Shown here: positions 26,626 through 37,631 of the stretch, piece after piece
Position numbering within the stretch: position 1 is the stretch's first letter
Layout: every line of letters starts with the position of its first letter
Assembly (NCBI GenBank): GCA_028282805.1
Contig: JANQHD010000006.1
Location: 109,736-173,735, forward strand
Source: Phycisphaeraceae bacterium
GTDB lineage: Bacteria; Planctomycetota; Phycisphaerae; Phycisphaerales; Zrk34
DNA length: 64,000 nt
Reading direction: 5' to 3'
Notes under the pieces: generated by a model
What the model was told of the DNA's origin: nothing
Database searches by the model: none
The model's input: only the letters and a program-made list of their open reading frames with translations
Translations under genes and position numbers: made by a program

Positions 26626-27971
26626 GGGGCGGCATGGTCGGCGGAGTCGCCGTCGGCGTCAACGCAACCCAGCGCCCGCAGCATGGCCTGGGCCTTGGCG
26701 AGGGTTTCGTTGTACTCGTCGGCGGGCTGTGAGTCGGCGACGATGCCACCGCCGACGCCGAAGTCGACGTGGTAGCGCGACCCCCGCCCCGCTGAAGCGG
26801 GGCTCGCCGTGAGCAGCATGGTGCGGATGGCGACGTTGAGGCGAGCCTCGTCTTTCGAGAGGTAACCGATGCACCCGCAGTACGGGCCGCGGGCGTGGGG
26901 TTCGAGTTCGCCGATGATCTGCATGGCCCGCACCTTGGGCGCACCGGTGATCGATCCGCCGGGCAGCGCAGCTTTGAGCAGGTCGACGACGTCCATCGAC
27001 TCGTGCAGCCGACCGGTGATGGTCGCCACGCCGTGGTGCACGGTGGGGTGGGTCTCGATCTCGCGCGGGTGTTGAACCTTGACCGAGCCGTAGTCGCAGA
27101 CCTTGCCCAGGTCGTTGCGCATCAGGTCGACGATCATGTTGAGTTCGGCGAGGTCTTTCTCGCTTCTTTGAAGCTCGTCGAATGCGGATTGCGGATTGCG
27201 GAGTTCGGAGTTGGGACGCGTGCCCTTGATCGGCCGAGTGATCACATCACGGCCGCGCACCTCCAAAAAAAGTTCGGGCGATGTCGAAAGCAGCGCGCGC
27301 TCCGGCACGATTCCGCATTCCGCACTCCGCAATCCGCATTCGACGTACGCTCCATACCACGCCGGGCTGACGGCCGCGAGGCGCTGGAACAGCTCGCGCG
27401 GGTGGCCGGCGAACTCGGCCGACAGCCGTTGGGCAAGGTTGACCTGGAACACGTCCCCCGCCGCGATGTAATCGATCACTTGCCGCACGGCCGCCTCGTA
27501 ATCGCCGCGCGTAAAGTCTGCGTCGAACGCCACCTGTTCGGGCGATTCCGCATTCCGCATCCCGCATCCCGCATTCACCCCGATCTCCTCCCACGCCGGG
27601 CAGTACCCGAGTTCAACGACGGGCCAGTCTCGGTGGCTGCGGGGCGGGCCCAGCTTGGCCGGCTCGATGAGGTGGGCGATCTCGTAGCCGAGGTAGCCGA
27701 ACCACCGGCCGGGCAGGTCGGGGTCGTGCAGCAGGTTTTTCAGGTCGTCGAACAGCCTGCCGGTCAGGGGCCGATCGAGGCCGACCAGCTCGCTGCCGGC
27801 ACCGAAACGGTACGTAAACCAAGCGATCGGCTGAGCAAAGAGCGATCTTCGAGCCCAGCGCGGGTGCGGCCGGCCCGAATGGAGCAAAGCCACCGGCCGC
27901 TGGGGCGAAGCTTTTTGCAGCAGGGCCAGCGCCGGGTCGCGGGGCAGGGCTTGGACACGTTGACGGTTCAT
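26622..27971 (-). CDS. pabB: Aminodeoxychorismate synthase component I, carrying in-frame repeat inserts
   Basis: This 449-aa chorismate-utilising enzyme converts chorismate with ammonia/glutamine to aminodeoxychorismate for folate. The family core is clear: TSPELFLEVRGRDVITRPIKGTRP, SEKDLAELNMIVDLMRNDLGKVC, the PGGSITGAPK loop, and the DFGVGGGIVADS end (key residues K, E, G-G). Three arrays of 7-mers are translated in frame: MRNAES (27545-27579), RSAECGI (27310-27344) and LRNPQSAF (27181-27215). A CCCCGC-TGAA-GCGGGG hairpin (26787-26802) is also in frame. All fall in loops between conserved blocks. TATAGT on the minus strand (27980-27985) ends 8 bases before the ATG, suggesting a leaderless mRNA. 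Overlaps pabC by 4 bases. Confidence 0.9.
   Translation of the reverse strand: MNRQRVQALPRDPALALLQKASPQRPVALLHSGRPHPRWARRSLFAQPIAWFTYRFGAGSELVGLDRPLTGRLFDDLKNLLHDPDLPGRWFGYLGYEIAHLIEPAKLGPPRSHRDWPVVELGYCPAWEEIGVNAGCGMRNAESPEQVAFDADFTRGDYEAAVRQVIDYIAAGDVFQVNLAQRLSAEFAGHPRELFQRLAAVSPAWYGAYVECGLRSAECGIVPERALLSTSPELFLEVRGRDVITRPIKGTRPNSELRNPQSAFDELQRSEKDLAELNMIVDLMRNDLGKVCDYGSVKVQHPREIETHPTVHHGVATITGRLHESMDVVDLLKAALPGGSITGAPKVRAMQIIGELEPHARGPYCGCIGYLSKDEARLNVAIRTMLLTASPASAGRGSRYHVDFGVGGGIVADSQPADEYNETLAKAQAMLRALGCVDADGDSADHAAP
26787..26802. repeat. Hairpin element inside pabB
   Basis: CCCCGC-TGAA-GCGGGG with flanks GCGACCC and CTCGC. A related element, GCGAGC..CCGCTTCAGCGG.GCGGG, lies at 54858-54880 between phage genes. 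Confidence 0.55.
27181..27215. repeat. Heptamer array in pabB, 5 units
   Basis: AATGCGG, ATTGCGG, ATTGCGG, AGTTCGG, AGTTGGG on the plus strand; read through on the minus strand as the tail of GTRPNSELRNPQSAF. Confidence 0.85.
27310..27344. repeat. Heptamer array in pabB, 5 units
   Basis: ATTCCGC, ATTCCGC, ACTCCGC, AATCCGC, ATTCGAC. Opposite orientation to the array at 27181. Confidence 0.85.
27545..27579. repeat. Heptamer array in pabB, 5 units
   Basis: ATTCCGC, ATTCCGC, ATCCCGC, ATCCCGC, ATTCACC; translated as NAGCGMRNAES on the minus strand. Confidence 0.85.
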
Positions 27972-28142
27972 GGCCAAATACTATACTCGCCAACTCCATC
28001 CGGGCCGCTGGCGGTGGCATCACCAGCGGCTAAACAGAGGCGAGTCAGTCAGTAAGCGCGACAGCGGTATCGCCCCCACGAGGCAAGGGCGGCGGCTCGC
28101 GGTTAAAAAACCCACACACCCGACTAAAGGGAACTGCATCCG

Positions 28143-30812
<2,670 letters not shown>

Positions 30813-30838
30813 GCCCGACGCTTTATCCGACTCCCCCA

Positions 30839-30868
30839 AGCCCACGCTCAACCGAGCGTGGGCTTTTT
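30839..30868 (+). terminator. Intrinsic terminator after ppdK
   Basis: Stem AGCCCACGCTC / GAGCGTGGGCT with AACC loop, then TTTT. Terminators at 32446 and 33975 have closely related stems. Confidence 0.85.
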
Positions 30869-30878
30869 CGTGCGCGTG

Positions 30879-30884
30879 GTACAA
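30879..30884 (+). promoter_or_regulatory. Extended -10 promoter element of the MGMT-like gene
   Basis: The bases TGGTACAAT contain a TACAAT -10 box with an upstream TG. The leader then holds GGGAGG, correctly spaced before the GTG start at 30911. Confidence 0.45.
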
Positions 30885-30910
30885 TGAATGCCCAATGTGG
30901 GAGGTCAATC

Positions 30911-31354
30911 GTGGCACGCACCAAGCGCACTTGGCAGGAAAAACTCGCAGACGCCAAGGCGAAGGAGGACCTGCCGCACACGTTCCACTGCGACAAGACC
31001 GGCAAGCACTTCGTGGTGCCCAACCCCGCGGAGGTCGAGGCCGAGATGCGCGCAGTCCGCAAGGGCAAGGTCAAAACCATCAAGCAGATCTGCGATAAGC
31101 TGGCCGAGGCGCACGGCACGGAGGTCTGCTGCCCGATGACGACGGGCATCTTCGCGTGGATCATCTCGCACGCGGCCGACGAGGCCGAGCAGGCCGGGCG
31201 CAAACGCGTCGTGCCGTGGTGGCGCACCGTCAAGACCCGCGGCGAGCTGAACCCCAAATACCCCGGCGGCGTCGACGCCCAGCGCGCCCGCCTCGAAGAC
31301 GAGGGCCACACCATCGAACAGCGCGGCAAGAAGTTCTTCGTCGCCGGCGCGTGA
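30911..31354 (+). CDS. MGMT-family (alkyltransferase-like) protein
   Basis: From the GTG at 30911 (GGGAGG seven bases upstream) the protein has 147 aa. An ATG 27 bases earlier lacks a ribosome-binding site. The sequence matches a conserved bacterial group annotated as MGMT family: KRTWQEKLADAK at the start, a helical middle with KGKVKTIKQICDKLAEAHG, CPMTTGIFAWIISHAADEA, and a C-terminus PWWRTVKTRGELNPKYPGG followed by EGH and a basic end. The PWWR motif is shared with alkyltransferase-like DNA-binding proteins. The canonical alkyl-acceptor PCHR motif is absent, so repair methyltransferase activity is unlikely. A DNA-damage recognition role is an inference. Confidence 0.75.
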   Translation: MARTKRTWQEKLADAKAKEDLPHTFHCDKTGKHFVVPNPAEVEAEMRAVRKGKVKTIKQICDKLAEAHGTEVCCPMTTGIFAWIISHAADEAEQAGRKRVVPWWRTVKTRGELNPKYPGGVDAQRARLEDEGHTIEQRGKKFFVAGA

Positions 31355-31410
31355 GTCCGCGATGGCGAATAGATACTCTTGCCATTACCTTGTATGACAA
31401 GACAAAAGAC

Positions 31411-32442
31411 ATGACCAAACACACCTGCCAATTATTGCTGCTCCTGCTGACGGTGGCATGCTTCGGCTGTCAGCAGGAATCCACCCCCGTGGCCCCAAGC
31501 ACGCAAGATCAACTACCCGCGTGGGCTGACTTTTTCGCGTCTACCGACCAATTGGAACGTTTCAAGCAAGTGGTCGACGATTACTTTGCCAGGAATGACA
31601 TCGAGGTCCTTATCGACGACGGATGGGTCATCCCCATCACGACGAACGATGACGAAGAAAACCGGCGTTTCGGCCTCAGCAACGTGGGGCAGGCTTGCGT
31701 GTCGAGCCCGGAGAGCGATTGGACAAAGATCGTATCGGAGCACTTCGACAACATCTACCGCTCGATGGACCAACAGCAAGCGATGTCCGATCGGTTGACC
31801 AAGAGCTACGAGTCGGCCAAGGACCACCTGTGCGTCAGGCTATGGGAGCAGGCGGACACCACCGAATGGGATGACTTACTGCACGTGAACGGTCGTATCC
31901 CCGGCATCATCGGGGTGGTCGTGATTGACCTGCCAGAATCGGCCCACGCCTTATCCGCCGATGACATCGCGGGCTGGGACGTCACCGCGGACCAAGTATG
32001 TCAAACCGCGCTCGCCAATCTTGATCGCCTTGCCCCAGTCAAGGCGGAAAAGGTGAAACTCAAGAACGGTGCCGTGATCCACTTCTTGACGGGCGATTCA
32101 ATCTATGGCGGTTCATGGGCATTACGATTGAACAAACACCCGGGCTTGCATGGGAAACACGGGGCGCTGGTTGCAATCCCGACGCGCGACTTGGTGCTCA
32201 CCATTCCCATCAACGATCTGAGTATCGTCCCGCAAACCGAGACGTTAATCATGCTCGCCATGAATCTAGAGCTAGAAGGCCCCGGCTCAGTAACAAACAA
32301 CATCTACTGGCACCACAAAGGCCACTTCGTTCAACTCCCTTACGAAATCAAGGACCAACAGCTGTTTTTCAAGCCACCGCAGACTTATCTCGACATGCTT
32401 AACCAACTCACCCCGCCAAGCGACACTGAGGCCACGAACTAA
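31411..32442 (+). CDS. Putative lipoprotein, unknown function
   Basis: This 343-aa protein starts at the ATG at 31411, giving a short lipoprotein-type signal (MTKHTCQLLLLLLTVACFGC), with a cysteine at 17 or 20 as the possible lipidation site. The reading frame continues upstream into the MGMT gene but that part is not protein-like. The body is acidic, with no recognised domain. Two segments look structured: RFGLSNVGQACVSSPESDW near 88 and ALVAIPTRDLVLTIPINDLS near 245. The gene is richer in A+T than its neighbours. An intrinsic terminator follows directly. Confidence 0.7.
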   Translation: MTKHTCQLLLLLLTVACFGCQQESTPVAPSTQDQLPAWADFFASTDQLERFKQVVDDYFARNDIEVLIDDGWVIPITTNDDEENRRFGLSNVGQACVSSPESDWTKIVSEHFDNIYRSMDQQQAMSDRLTKSYESAKDHLCVRLWEQADTTEWDDLLHVNGRIPGIIGVVVIDLPESAHALSADDIAGWDVTADQVCQTALANLDRLAPVKAEKVKLKNGAVIHFLTGDSIYGGSWALRLNKHPGLHGKHGALVAIPTRDLVLTIPINDLSIVPQTETLIMLAMNLELEGPGSVTNNIYWHHKGHFVQLPYEIKDQQLFFKPPQTYLDMLNQLTPPSDTEATN

Positions 32443-32445
32443 TCG

Positions 32446-32476
32446 AAGCCCACGTTCGCTGAACGTGGGCTTCTTT
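32446..32476 (+). terminator. Intrinsic terminator
   Basis: Stem AAGCCCACGTTC / GAACGTGGGCTT with GCT loop, followed by CTTTCG (weak U-tract). Almost the same stem as the ppdK terminator. Confidence 0.7.
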
Positions 32477-32537
32477 CGTGTTGAGCGACGTCCACATTCA
32501 GCCGGGCAACGGCATTAACAGGCGGAGGCTACCCCTG

Positions 32538-33950
32538 ATGCGTCTAACGTTGTTGAGTTTATTGTGCGTGGTGGTGTCGACCGCCCTAGTTTCAAATGCG
32601 AACGCCGGCAAGCCGAACATCGTGCTGCTGTACGCCGACGACCTCGGTTACGGCGAGCTGGGCTGCTACGGGCAGGAGATGTTCGACACGCCGGTGCTCG
32701 ACGAGATGGCGGCGCAGGGCGTGCGGTTCACGCAGTTCTACGCGGGCAACGCGGTGTGCGGCCCGTCACGGGCCTCGCTGATGACCGGCAAGCACCCGGG
32801 CCACGCCACCGTGCGCGGCAACAGCGCCCACCGCGGCAACCACCGCTGGGAACGCGTCGCCCTGAAGCGCGACGAAGAAACGATCCCCGAGATGCTCAAG
32901 CGGGCCGGGTACCAGACGGCGATCATCGGCAAGTGGCACCTGGAAGACCCCAACGATCGGAGCACCTGGGCGCACGCGCGCGGCTTCGACTACGCCGTGC
33001 ACGCGCAGTGGCGCTCGCGCTTTGGTGGTGAGAAGTTCAAGCCGACCGATTACTACGTCAACGGTCAGAACCCCGTCCATTACGACAAGACCCAATACTC
33101 GTGCATGGACGAGTTCCGCACGGACCTGGCGATGGCGTGGCTGGACAAGGTCGACCGGAGCAAGCCGTTTTTTTTGTTCATGTCGTACAAGATCCCGCAC
33201 ACGCCGATGAACGACATTAACGACGACGCGATCTACGCCGACCGCGGTTGGCCCGAGGTCGAGCGCCAACACGCCGGGCGGATCACGCTGCTGGACCGGC
33301 AGATCGGCCGGCTGCTTGCGCACCTGCGGAAGATGGGCGTGGAGGAGAACACGCTGATCGTGTTCACCAGCGACAACGGCTCGCACCGCGAGGGCGGGCA
33401 CGACCACCGGTTCTTCAAGAGCTCGGGCGTGCTGCGGGGCCACAAGCGCGACCTGTACGAGGGCGGCATCCGCGTGCCGACGATCGCTTATTGGAAAGGC
33501 AAAGTGAAACCGGGCCAGACCAGCGACCACATCGCGGCGCAGTGGGACCTGATGGCGACGTTCGCCGAGGCCGCGGGCGTCGAGCCGGCCGAGGGGTTGG
33601 ACAGCCTGTCGTTCATGCCCACGCTGCTCGGCGGCGAACAGCCGGCGCACCCGTATATGTACTGGGAGATCCAGCTCGACGGCTGGTGGCGCACGATGCC
33701 GACCGGCGGCTTCCGCCAAGGCATCCGCAAGGGCGACTGGAAAGCCGTGCGCTACGGCGTGATGACCGAGACACAGCTGTACAACCTCGCGGAGGACGTT
33801 TCGGAATCGAACGACGTGGCCGCGGAGCACCCGGAGCTGGTCGCGGAGTTCGAGCGGCTGTTTAAGTCGGCCCGTACCGAGGCGCCCGGCTTCCCCTACG
33901 GCGGCCACGTGCAGGACTATCGCGGGTCTGAAAAGTATCAGTGGGATTGA
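32538..33950 (+). CDS. Secreted sulfatase (type I)
   Basis: This 470-aa protein starts at the ATG at 32538 (GGAGG ten bases upstream), giving signal peptide 1-23. The metal site is in LYADDLGYGELGCYG (D34, D35). The formylglycine motif CGPSR starts at C74, followed by ASLMTGKHPGHATVRGN. GKWHLE lies near 135, and SDNGSHREGGHDHRFFKSSG, near 275, is typical of the arylsulfatase A/B-like group. It is a single-gene unit between two terminators. It is distinct from the sulfatase at 13939-15456 (CTPSR motif). Confidence 0.93.
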   Translation: MRLTLLSLLCVVVSTALVSNANAGKPNIVLLYADDLGYGELGCYGQEMFDTPVLDEMAAQGVRFTQFYAGNAVCGPSRASLMTGKHPGHATVRGNSAHRGNHRWERVALKRDEETIPEMLKRAGYQTAIIGKWHLEDPNDRSTWAHARGFDYAVHAQWRSRFGGEKFKPTDYYVNGQNPVHYDKTQYSCMDEFRTDLAMAWLDKVDRSKPFFLFMSYKIPHTPMNDINDDAIYADRGWPEVERQHAGRITLLDRQIGRLLAHLRKMGVEENTLIVFTSDNGSHREGGHDHRFFKSSGVLRGHKRDLYEGGIRVPTIAYWKGKVKPGQTSDHIAAQWDLMATFAEAAGVEPAEGLDSLSFMPTLLGGEQPAHPYMYWEIQLDGWWRTMPTGGFRQGIRKGDWKAVRYGVMTETQLYNLAEDVSESNDVAAEHPELVAEFERLFKSARTEAPGFPYGGHVQDYRGSEKYQWD

Positions 33951-33974
33951 TCGACCCGTACCCGGCAAGCACAG

Positions 33975-34003
33975 AGCCCGCGTTCGGTGAACGCGGGCTT
34001 TTT
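33975..34003 (+). terminator. Intrinsic terminator
   Basis: Stem AGCCCGCGTTC / GAACGCGGGCT with GGT loop followed by TTTTT, 24 bases after the sulfatase stop. Confidence 0.85.
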
Positions 34004-34028
34004 CGTGCGCCTGTGGTGGGGCCGGTGG

Positions 34029-34961
34029 TCAGTCGATCAGGTCGAGGATCGCCGCGGCGGGCGGGCATTGCTTGAGGACCATCTGCAGGTTTTGTTGGTG
34101 GCCGTCGTCGTCTTTGCTGTAGTAGATGCTGCGTGTGGACTTGACCATGCCGATGACGTTGCCGCGGTCGTCGAAGATCGGCCCGCCGCTGGAACCCTTG
34201 GCGTAGTCGGCGTCGATGGCGAGCTGGTTGATGACGTTGGTCTTTCGGCCGACACGGGCGGCGCCCTTGAAGTAGCGTGAGACGTAGCCCTGCGTGAGCG
34301 TGTAGAACTGGCGGGCGGGGTGGGAGATGACGGTCACGGGCGTGCCGGTCGGTGCGTCGGCGCGCAGCGGCAGCGCGGTCAGCTCCGCGCCCTCCGGCAG
34401 GTCGAGCCGACCGATCGCCACGTCGTCGGCCTTGCTCGCGGCGAGAACTTCTTCAACCGGGTAGACGTCGCCGGCGGCGGTCATGGCGACGAGGGTGTGA
34501 CGGGCTTTGTTGTCGACGACGTGGTGGTTGGTGACGAACACGCCGTCGGCGGTGATGGCGAACCCGCTGGCCGGGCCGGTGTGCCACTTGTCGCACTTGT
34601 CGCACTTGTAGACGCTGGCGACGACGAGCACGCCGGGCTTGTTGCGGGCGTAGACCTCGGCGGGGCTGAGCGTTTGGGTGTTGGCCGGCGGCAGGTCGAG
34701 GGCGCAGCTGTCGTTTTTCAACTGCTTGATCAGGTCCGCCATGGGCGTGGTGCGCCCGTCGTCGATGAGCTTCGTGGCCTTGGTTTGCAGGCTGCGGACG
34801 AGCTTGCGGTCGTCGATCGAATCGAACGCGACCTCACCGGCGGCGCAGAGCTGGGCGGTCGGCGGCGCATCGTCGCACGCTAACGGTGGCGCGGCGTTCG
34901 GCGTCGCCCACCAGGCGAGCGCGGCGAGGGTGATGGCGGTAAGGGTGAGGGCGTATTTCAT
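34029..34961 (-). CDS. Exported trypsin-like serine protease
   Basis: This 310-aa protein has signal peptide 1-23 and a helical prodomain-like region (about 40-95). A chymotrypsin-fold protease domain covers about 105-280. The triad is visible: H147 in TNHHVV, D180 in ADDVAIGRLD and S258 in KGSSGGPIFD. A CxxC pair (KCDKCDKW, 120-123) sits just before the His block and could bind metal or form a disulfide. There is no PDZ domain, so it is not DegP-like in full. It is a single gene that converges with the sulfatase unit. Confidence 0.85.
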   Translation of the reverse strand: MKYALTLTAITLAALAWWATPNAAPPLACDDAPPTAQLCAAGEVAFDSIDDRKLVRSLQTKATKLIDDGRTTPMADLIKQLKNDSCALDLPPANTQTLSPAEVYARNKPGVLVVASVYKCDKCDKWHTGPASGFAITADGVFVTNHHVVDNKARHTLVAMTAAGDVYPVEEVLAASKADDVAIGRLDLPEGAELTALPLRADAPTGTPVTVISHPARQFYTLTQGYVSRYFKGAARVGRKTNVINQLAIDADYAKGSSGGPIFDDRGNVIGMVKSTRSIYYSKDDDGHQQNLQMVLKQCPPAAAILDLID

Positions 34962-35032
34962 GGGAAGGCTCCGTAATCAGATCATCACAGCATAGACGTG
35001 AGAAGGAGCGGGGTTTGCCCAAGAAGATCGGA

Positions 35033-35725
35033 TTAAGCGCTGGCCGGGCTTCCGATATCGAGGATCAAGCCCAAGTACATGCCCGACACTTTCATGGAGG
35101 TCTCGATCAGCCCGTAACCCAGGTAACTGAGGCCGTAGAACGCGCCGATGAGCACGATCAGGAAGGCGCCGGGGTTGGTGACCGATTTGATCAGGCGGTC
35201 GTAAGGGGGGACGAAGTTCGCGAGGATCGCCGAGCCGTCGAGCGGCGGGACGGGCAGCAGGTTCAAGAACAGCAGCGCCACGTTGAACACGCCGAAGACC
35301 CAGAAGAACTGCTGGGTGTTGGCGACGGTCTGTGGCATGTCGTCGACGCCCCAGACACCGTAGACCCGCACCATGACCCCGAGGACCGTCAGCCCGATCA
35401 GCGCGAGCAGGAGGTTCATCAGCGGGCCCGCGGCGGCGACCATGGCGTGGCCGTACTTGCTTCGGAAGCGTTTGGGGTCGACGGGCATGGCGCCGAACGC
35501 GATGCCGACGAAGACGAAGAGGACGAGGGAGAACACGCCCATGTGCACGATGGGGTTGGGGGTCATGTGGCCGGTGAGGCGGGGGGTGGGGTCGCCCTGC
35601 CACAGCGCCGCCCAACCGTGGGCCAGTTCGTGGAGGGTGATGCTGAACACAACCGTCGCGAAGACGAACCCGAAGTACATCGGGTCGTCGAAGAGCGTTT
35701 CGATGAACAGCGCCAGGGTGATCAT
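35033..35725 (-). CDS. Site-2 protease family (M50) intramembrane metalloprotease
   Basis: This 230-aa protein starts at the ATG at 35725; longer readings add a Pro/Arg-rich leader with no sense. The zinc motif HELAH is at 32-36 in the second helix and the third ligand is in NLLPVPPLDGSAI (155-167, Asp). There are five or six membrane spans. It is the short type without PDZ domains, close to the group near rhomboid-like peptidases in many genomes. It follows the permease gene by 31 bases on the same strand, so the two are probably co-transcribed. The substrate is unknown. Confidence 0.88.
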   Translation of the reverse strand: MITLALFIETLFDDPMYFGFVFATVVFSITLHELAHGWAALWQGDPTPRLTGHMTPNPIVHMGVFSLVLFVFVGIAFGAMPVDPKRFRSKYGHAMVAAAGPLMNLLLALIGLTVLGVMVRVYGVWGVDDMPQTVANTQQFFWVFGVFNVALLFLNLLPVPPLDGSAILANFVPPYDRLIKSVTNPGAFLIVLIGAFYGLSYLGYGLIETSMKVSGMYLGLILDIGSPASA

Positions 35726-35756
35726 GCGGGCATTGTACGCCGGGCGGGGTTGATTG

Positions 35757-36944
35757 CTAGACGCGGAAGGACGCGGCGCGATCGGGTTCGGCTTTGTCTG
35801 CGCCGCAGCAACCGGGTGTTTGCACGTCGGCGGGTTCGGCGGGCGTAGTGCAGCAAGTCGACCCGGTCGCAGCGGCTTTGTTGCCGCCGACGAGCAGCCG
35901 CCCGGGCAGCCGGCGCAACGGCCGGATCGCCAGCACAATCAGCAGCGCGGTCGCGGCGAGGGCGAACCAGTACGGGAAGAAGCCGTGCTCGTGGCGGACG
36001 GTGGGCGTGACGTTCAGCGTATAGCGCGCGATCGCCGCGTCGAGCGCCAGCCCCGCACCGACCGAGCATACGGCGATGGCGAGCAGGTAAGCGACGAGCA
36101 CGCGCACGCCGAGCTCTTTGCGGAGCACGCCGATGGAGCCGATGTTGGTCGCCGGCCCGGCCAGCAGCAGCACGAGCACGGTGCCGGGCGAGACGCCGGT
36201 CATGAGCAGCGCCGCGGCGATCGGTGTCGAGGCCGTGGCGCAGAGGTACAACGGCACACCGACGACGAGCATGACCAACATCGCGGGCAGGCCGCTGCCG
36301 AGCTTGGCCAGCGTGTCGGGGCCGATGAAGGTCGTCATCAGCCCCGCTACGACGATGGCGACGATCAGCCACTTGCTGATGTCGTCGAGCAGCTTGGTGA
36401 ACACGTAACGTAGGCCGTCGATCACGCGGGCGATCGGTGAGCGTTTCGGCTCATCGTTCTCACCGCCGCAACATGCCGCTTGCGGCTTAGCGCTATCAAC
36501 CACATCATCGATCGCTTCTCTCCGCTGGGCAAAGATCGCCGCGAAGCCCGCGACCAACGCGCTGCCCAGCGCCGCGATCGGTCGCGACACGGCCATGACC
36601 GGCCCGAGCAGCGCGTAGCTGAGCATGAACGAGTCGAGCCCGATCTCGGGGGTAGACACGAGGAACGACACGGTGGCGGGCTTGCTGGCGCCCTGCCGGC
36701 GCAGGCCCAGGGCCGTGGGCAGCACGCCGCACGAACACAGCGGCAAGGGGATGCCCACCACGCTCGCCCGCAGCACCGCCCCGCCGCCGCCGCCGCCCAG
36801 CCAGCGGGCGACGATATGCGTGGGCACCAGGGCCTTGACCAGCGCCGCAGCCACAAAACCAATGAGCAACCAAGGCCCGGCCGCCACGGCCATGTCCCAG
36901 ATGTTGGACACGATCTCCATCAGCTTGTTCATCGCCCTCATCAT
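35757..36944 (-). CDS. Permease of the YraQ/ArsP-SO_0444 group, probable metal efflux
   Basis: This 395-aa membrane protein has eight or more helices. The family motif GIPLPLCSCGVLPTALGL is near 64-81 and its second-half counterpart GVPLYLCATASTPIAAALL near 232. Relatives export copper, zinc or organoarsenicals. Two cysteine-rich stretches support metal handling: CCGGEN in the central loop (near 158) and a C-terminal tail with TCCTTP and PGCCGADK. The central loop contains the 20-bp dispersed element (36475-36494), translated as SAKPQAAC. Two close in-frame ATGs (36944 and 36932) are possible starts. It leads the M50 protease gene. Confidence 0.82.
   Translation of the reverse strand: MMRAMNKLMEIVSNIWDMAVAAGPWLLIGFVAAALVKALVPTHIVARWLGGGGGGAVLRASVVGIPLPLCSCGVLPTALGLRRQGASKPATVSFLVSTPEIGLDSFMLSYALLGPVMAVSRPIAALGSALVAGFAAIFAQRREAIDDVVDSAKPQAACCGGENDEPKRSPIARVIDGLRYVFTKLLDDISKWLIVAIVVAGLMTTFIGPDTLAKLGSGLPAMLVMLVVGVPLYLCATASTPIAAALLMTGVSPGTVLVLLLAGPATNIGSIGVLRKELGVRVLVAYLLAIAVCSVGAGLALDAAIARYTLNVTPTVRHEHGFFPYWFALAATALLIVLAIRPLRRLPGRLLVGGNKAAATGSTCCTTPAEPADVQTPGCCGADKAEPDRAASFRV
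36475..36494. repeat. 20-bp dispersed element inside the permease gene
   Basis: Reverse complement of the element at 25501-25520, identical over 20 bases, in frame in the central cytoplasmic loop. Confidence 0.75.
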
Positions 36945-37072
36945 ACGCGTTATCGTGGCGTTCTATCGGACCCGGCGAGTGACGCCCGCAATGTTTTTGC
37001 CGACCTTAAGCACACAAAACCGCCTGCCGATGTCACTAGTGGGGTCAGGGAAACCACGTGGAGGTACGAGGC

Positions 37073-37546
37073 ATGTCGACCACCCCACCCAACGACCTGA
37101 TCGGCCTCATCAGCCAGCCCGAGTACTGGCAGCAGACGCAGGCCAAGGACCAGCAGCGCTGCTTCGAGCGATTCGAGGTGCGGGGCGATGCCACGCTCGA
37201 ACCGATCGAGAAGGGCCACGTCGAATCGCCCTGCATCCGCGTGCAGCTGCGCGACATCAGCCGGGGCGGCATCGGGTTTATTTCCAATCAGTTTATCGAC
37301 CCCGGCACGGTCTGGCGCGTGCGGTTCGAGTATCAAAGCGAGCTGATCGGCACCCAGCCGGCGGTGGTGCGCTACTGCCGGCTGACCAGCGAAAACATGT
37401 ACATCGTCGGCGGGCAGTTCGTCGTCGAGCCGGCGATGATGATGCTGCAAGGCGTGCCCGAGCAACACCTGGGCAAGGACATCGTCGACCGGCAGGACAC
37501 GCTGGACACCGCCGACTTCGTCGCGCCCGAAGCGCTGGAAGATTAA
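37073..37546 (+). CDS. PilZ-domain protein
   Basis: This 157-aa protein starts at the ATG at 37073, which has GGAGG eight bases upstream (a GTG at 37058 is the alternative). The PilZ c-di-GMP signature is present: an arginine patch RCFERFEVR (29-37) and DISRGGIGF at 61-69, fitting the RxxxR...[DN]xSxxG pattern. Residues 70-125 are the rest of the beta-barrel. No other domain is attached, so it is probably a free c-di-GMP receptor. It fits with the HD-GYP proteins at 40721 and 44562 in the same region. Confidence 0.88.
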   Translation: MSTTPPNDLIGLISQPEYWQQTQAKDQQRCFERFEVRGDATLEPIEKGHVESPCIRVQLRDISRGGIGFISNQFIDPGTVWRVRFEYQSELIGTQPAVVRYCRLTSENMYIVGGQFVVEPAMMMLQGVPEQHLGKDIVDRQDTLDTADFVAPEALED

Positions 37547-37631
37547 CGCGACCGGGGCGAGCAACCCACCCCGGGCTGCGGTATGATGCCCGTAGCTCGT
37601 CGGAAAGATGATCGCCACGGAGGAACCGCTG

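Noticed and set aside
30911..31354. Active O6-methylguanine methyltransferase
   Set aside because: The PCHR acceptor motif is missing; only the PWWR-type end of alkyltransferase-like proteins is present.
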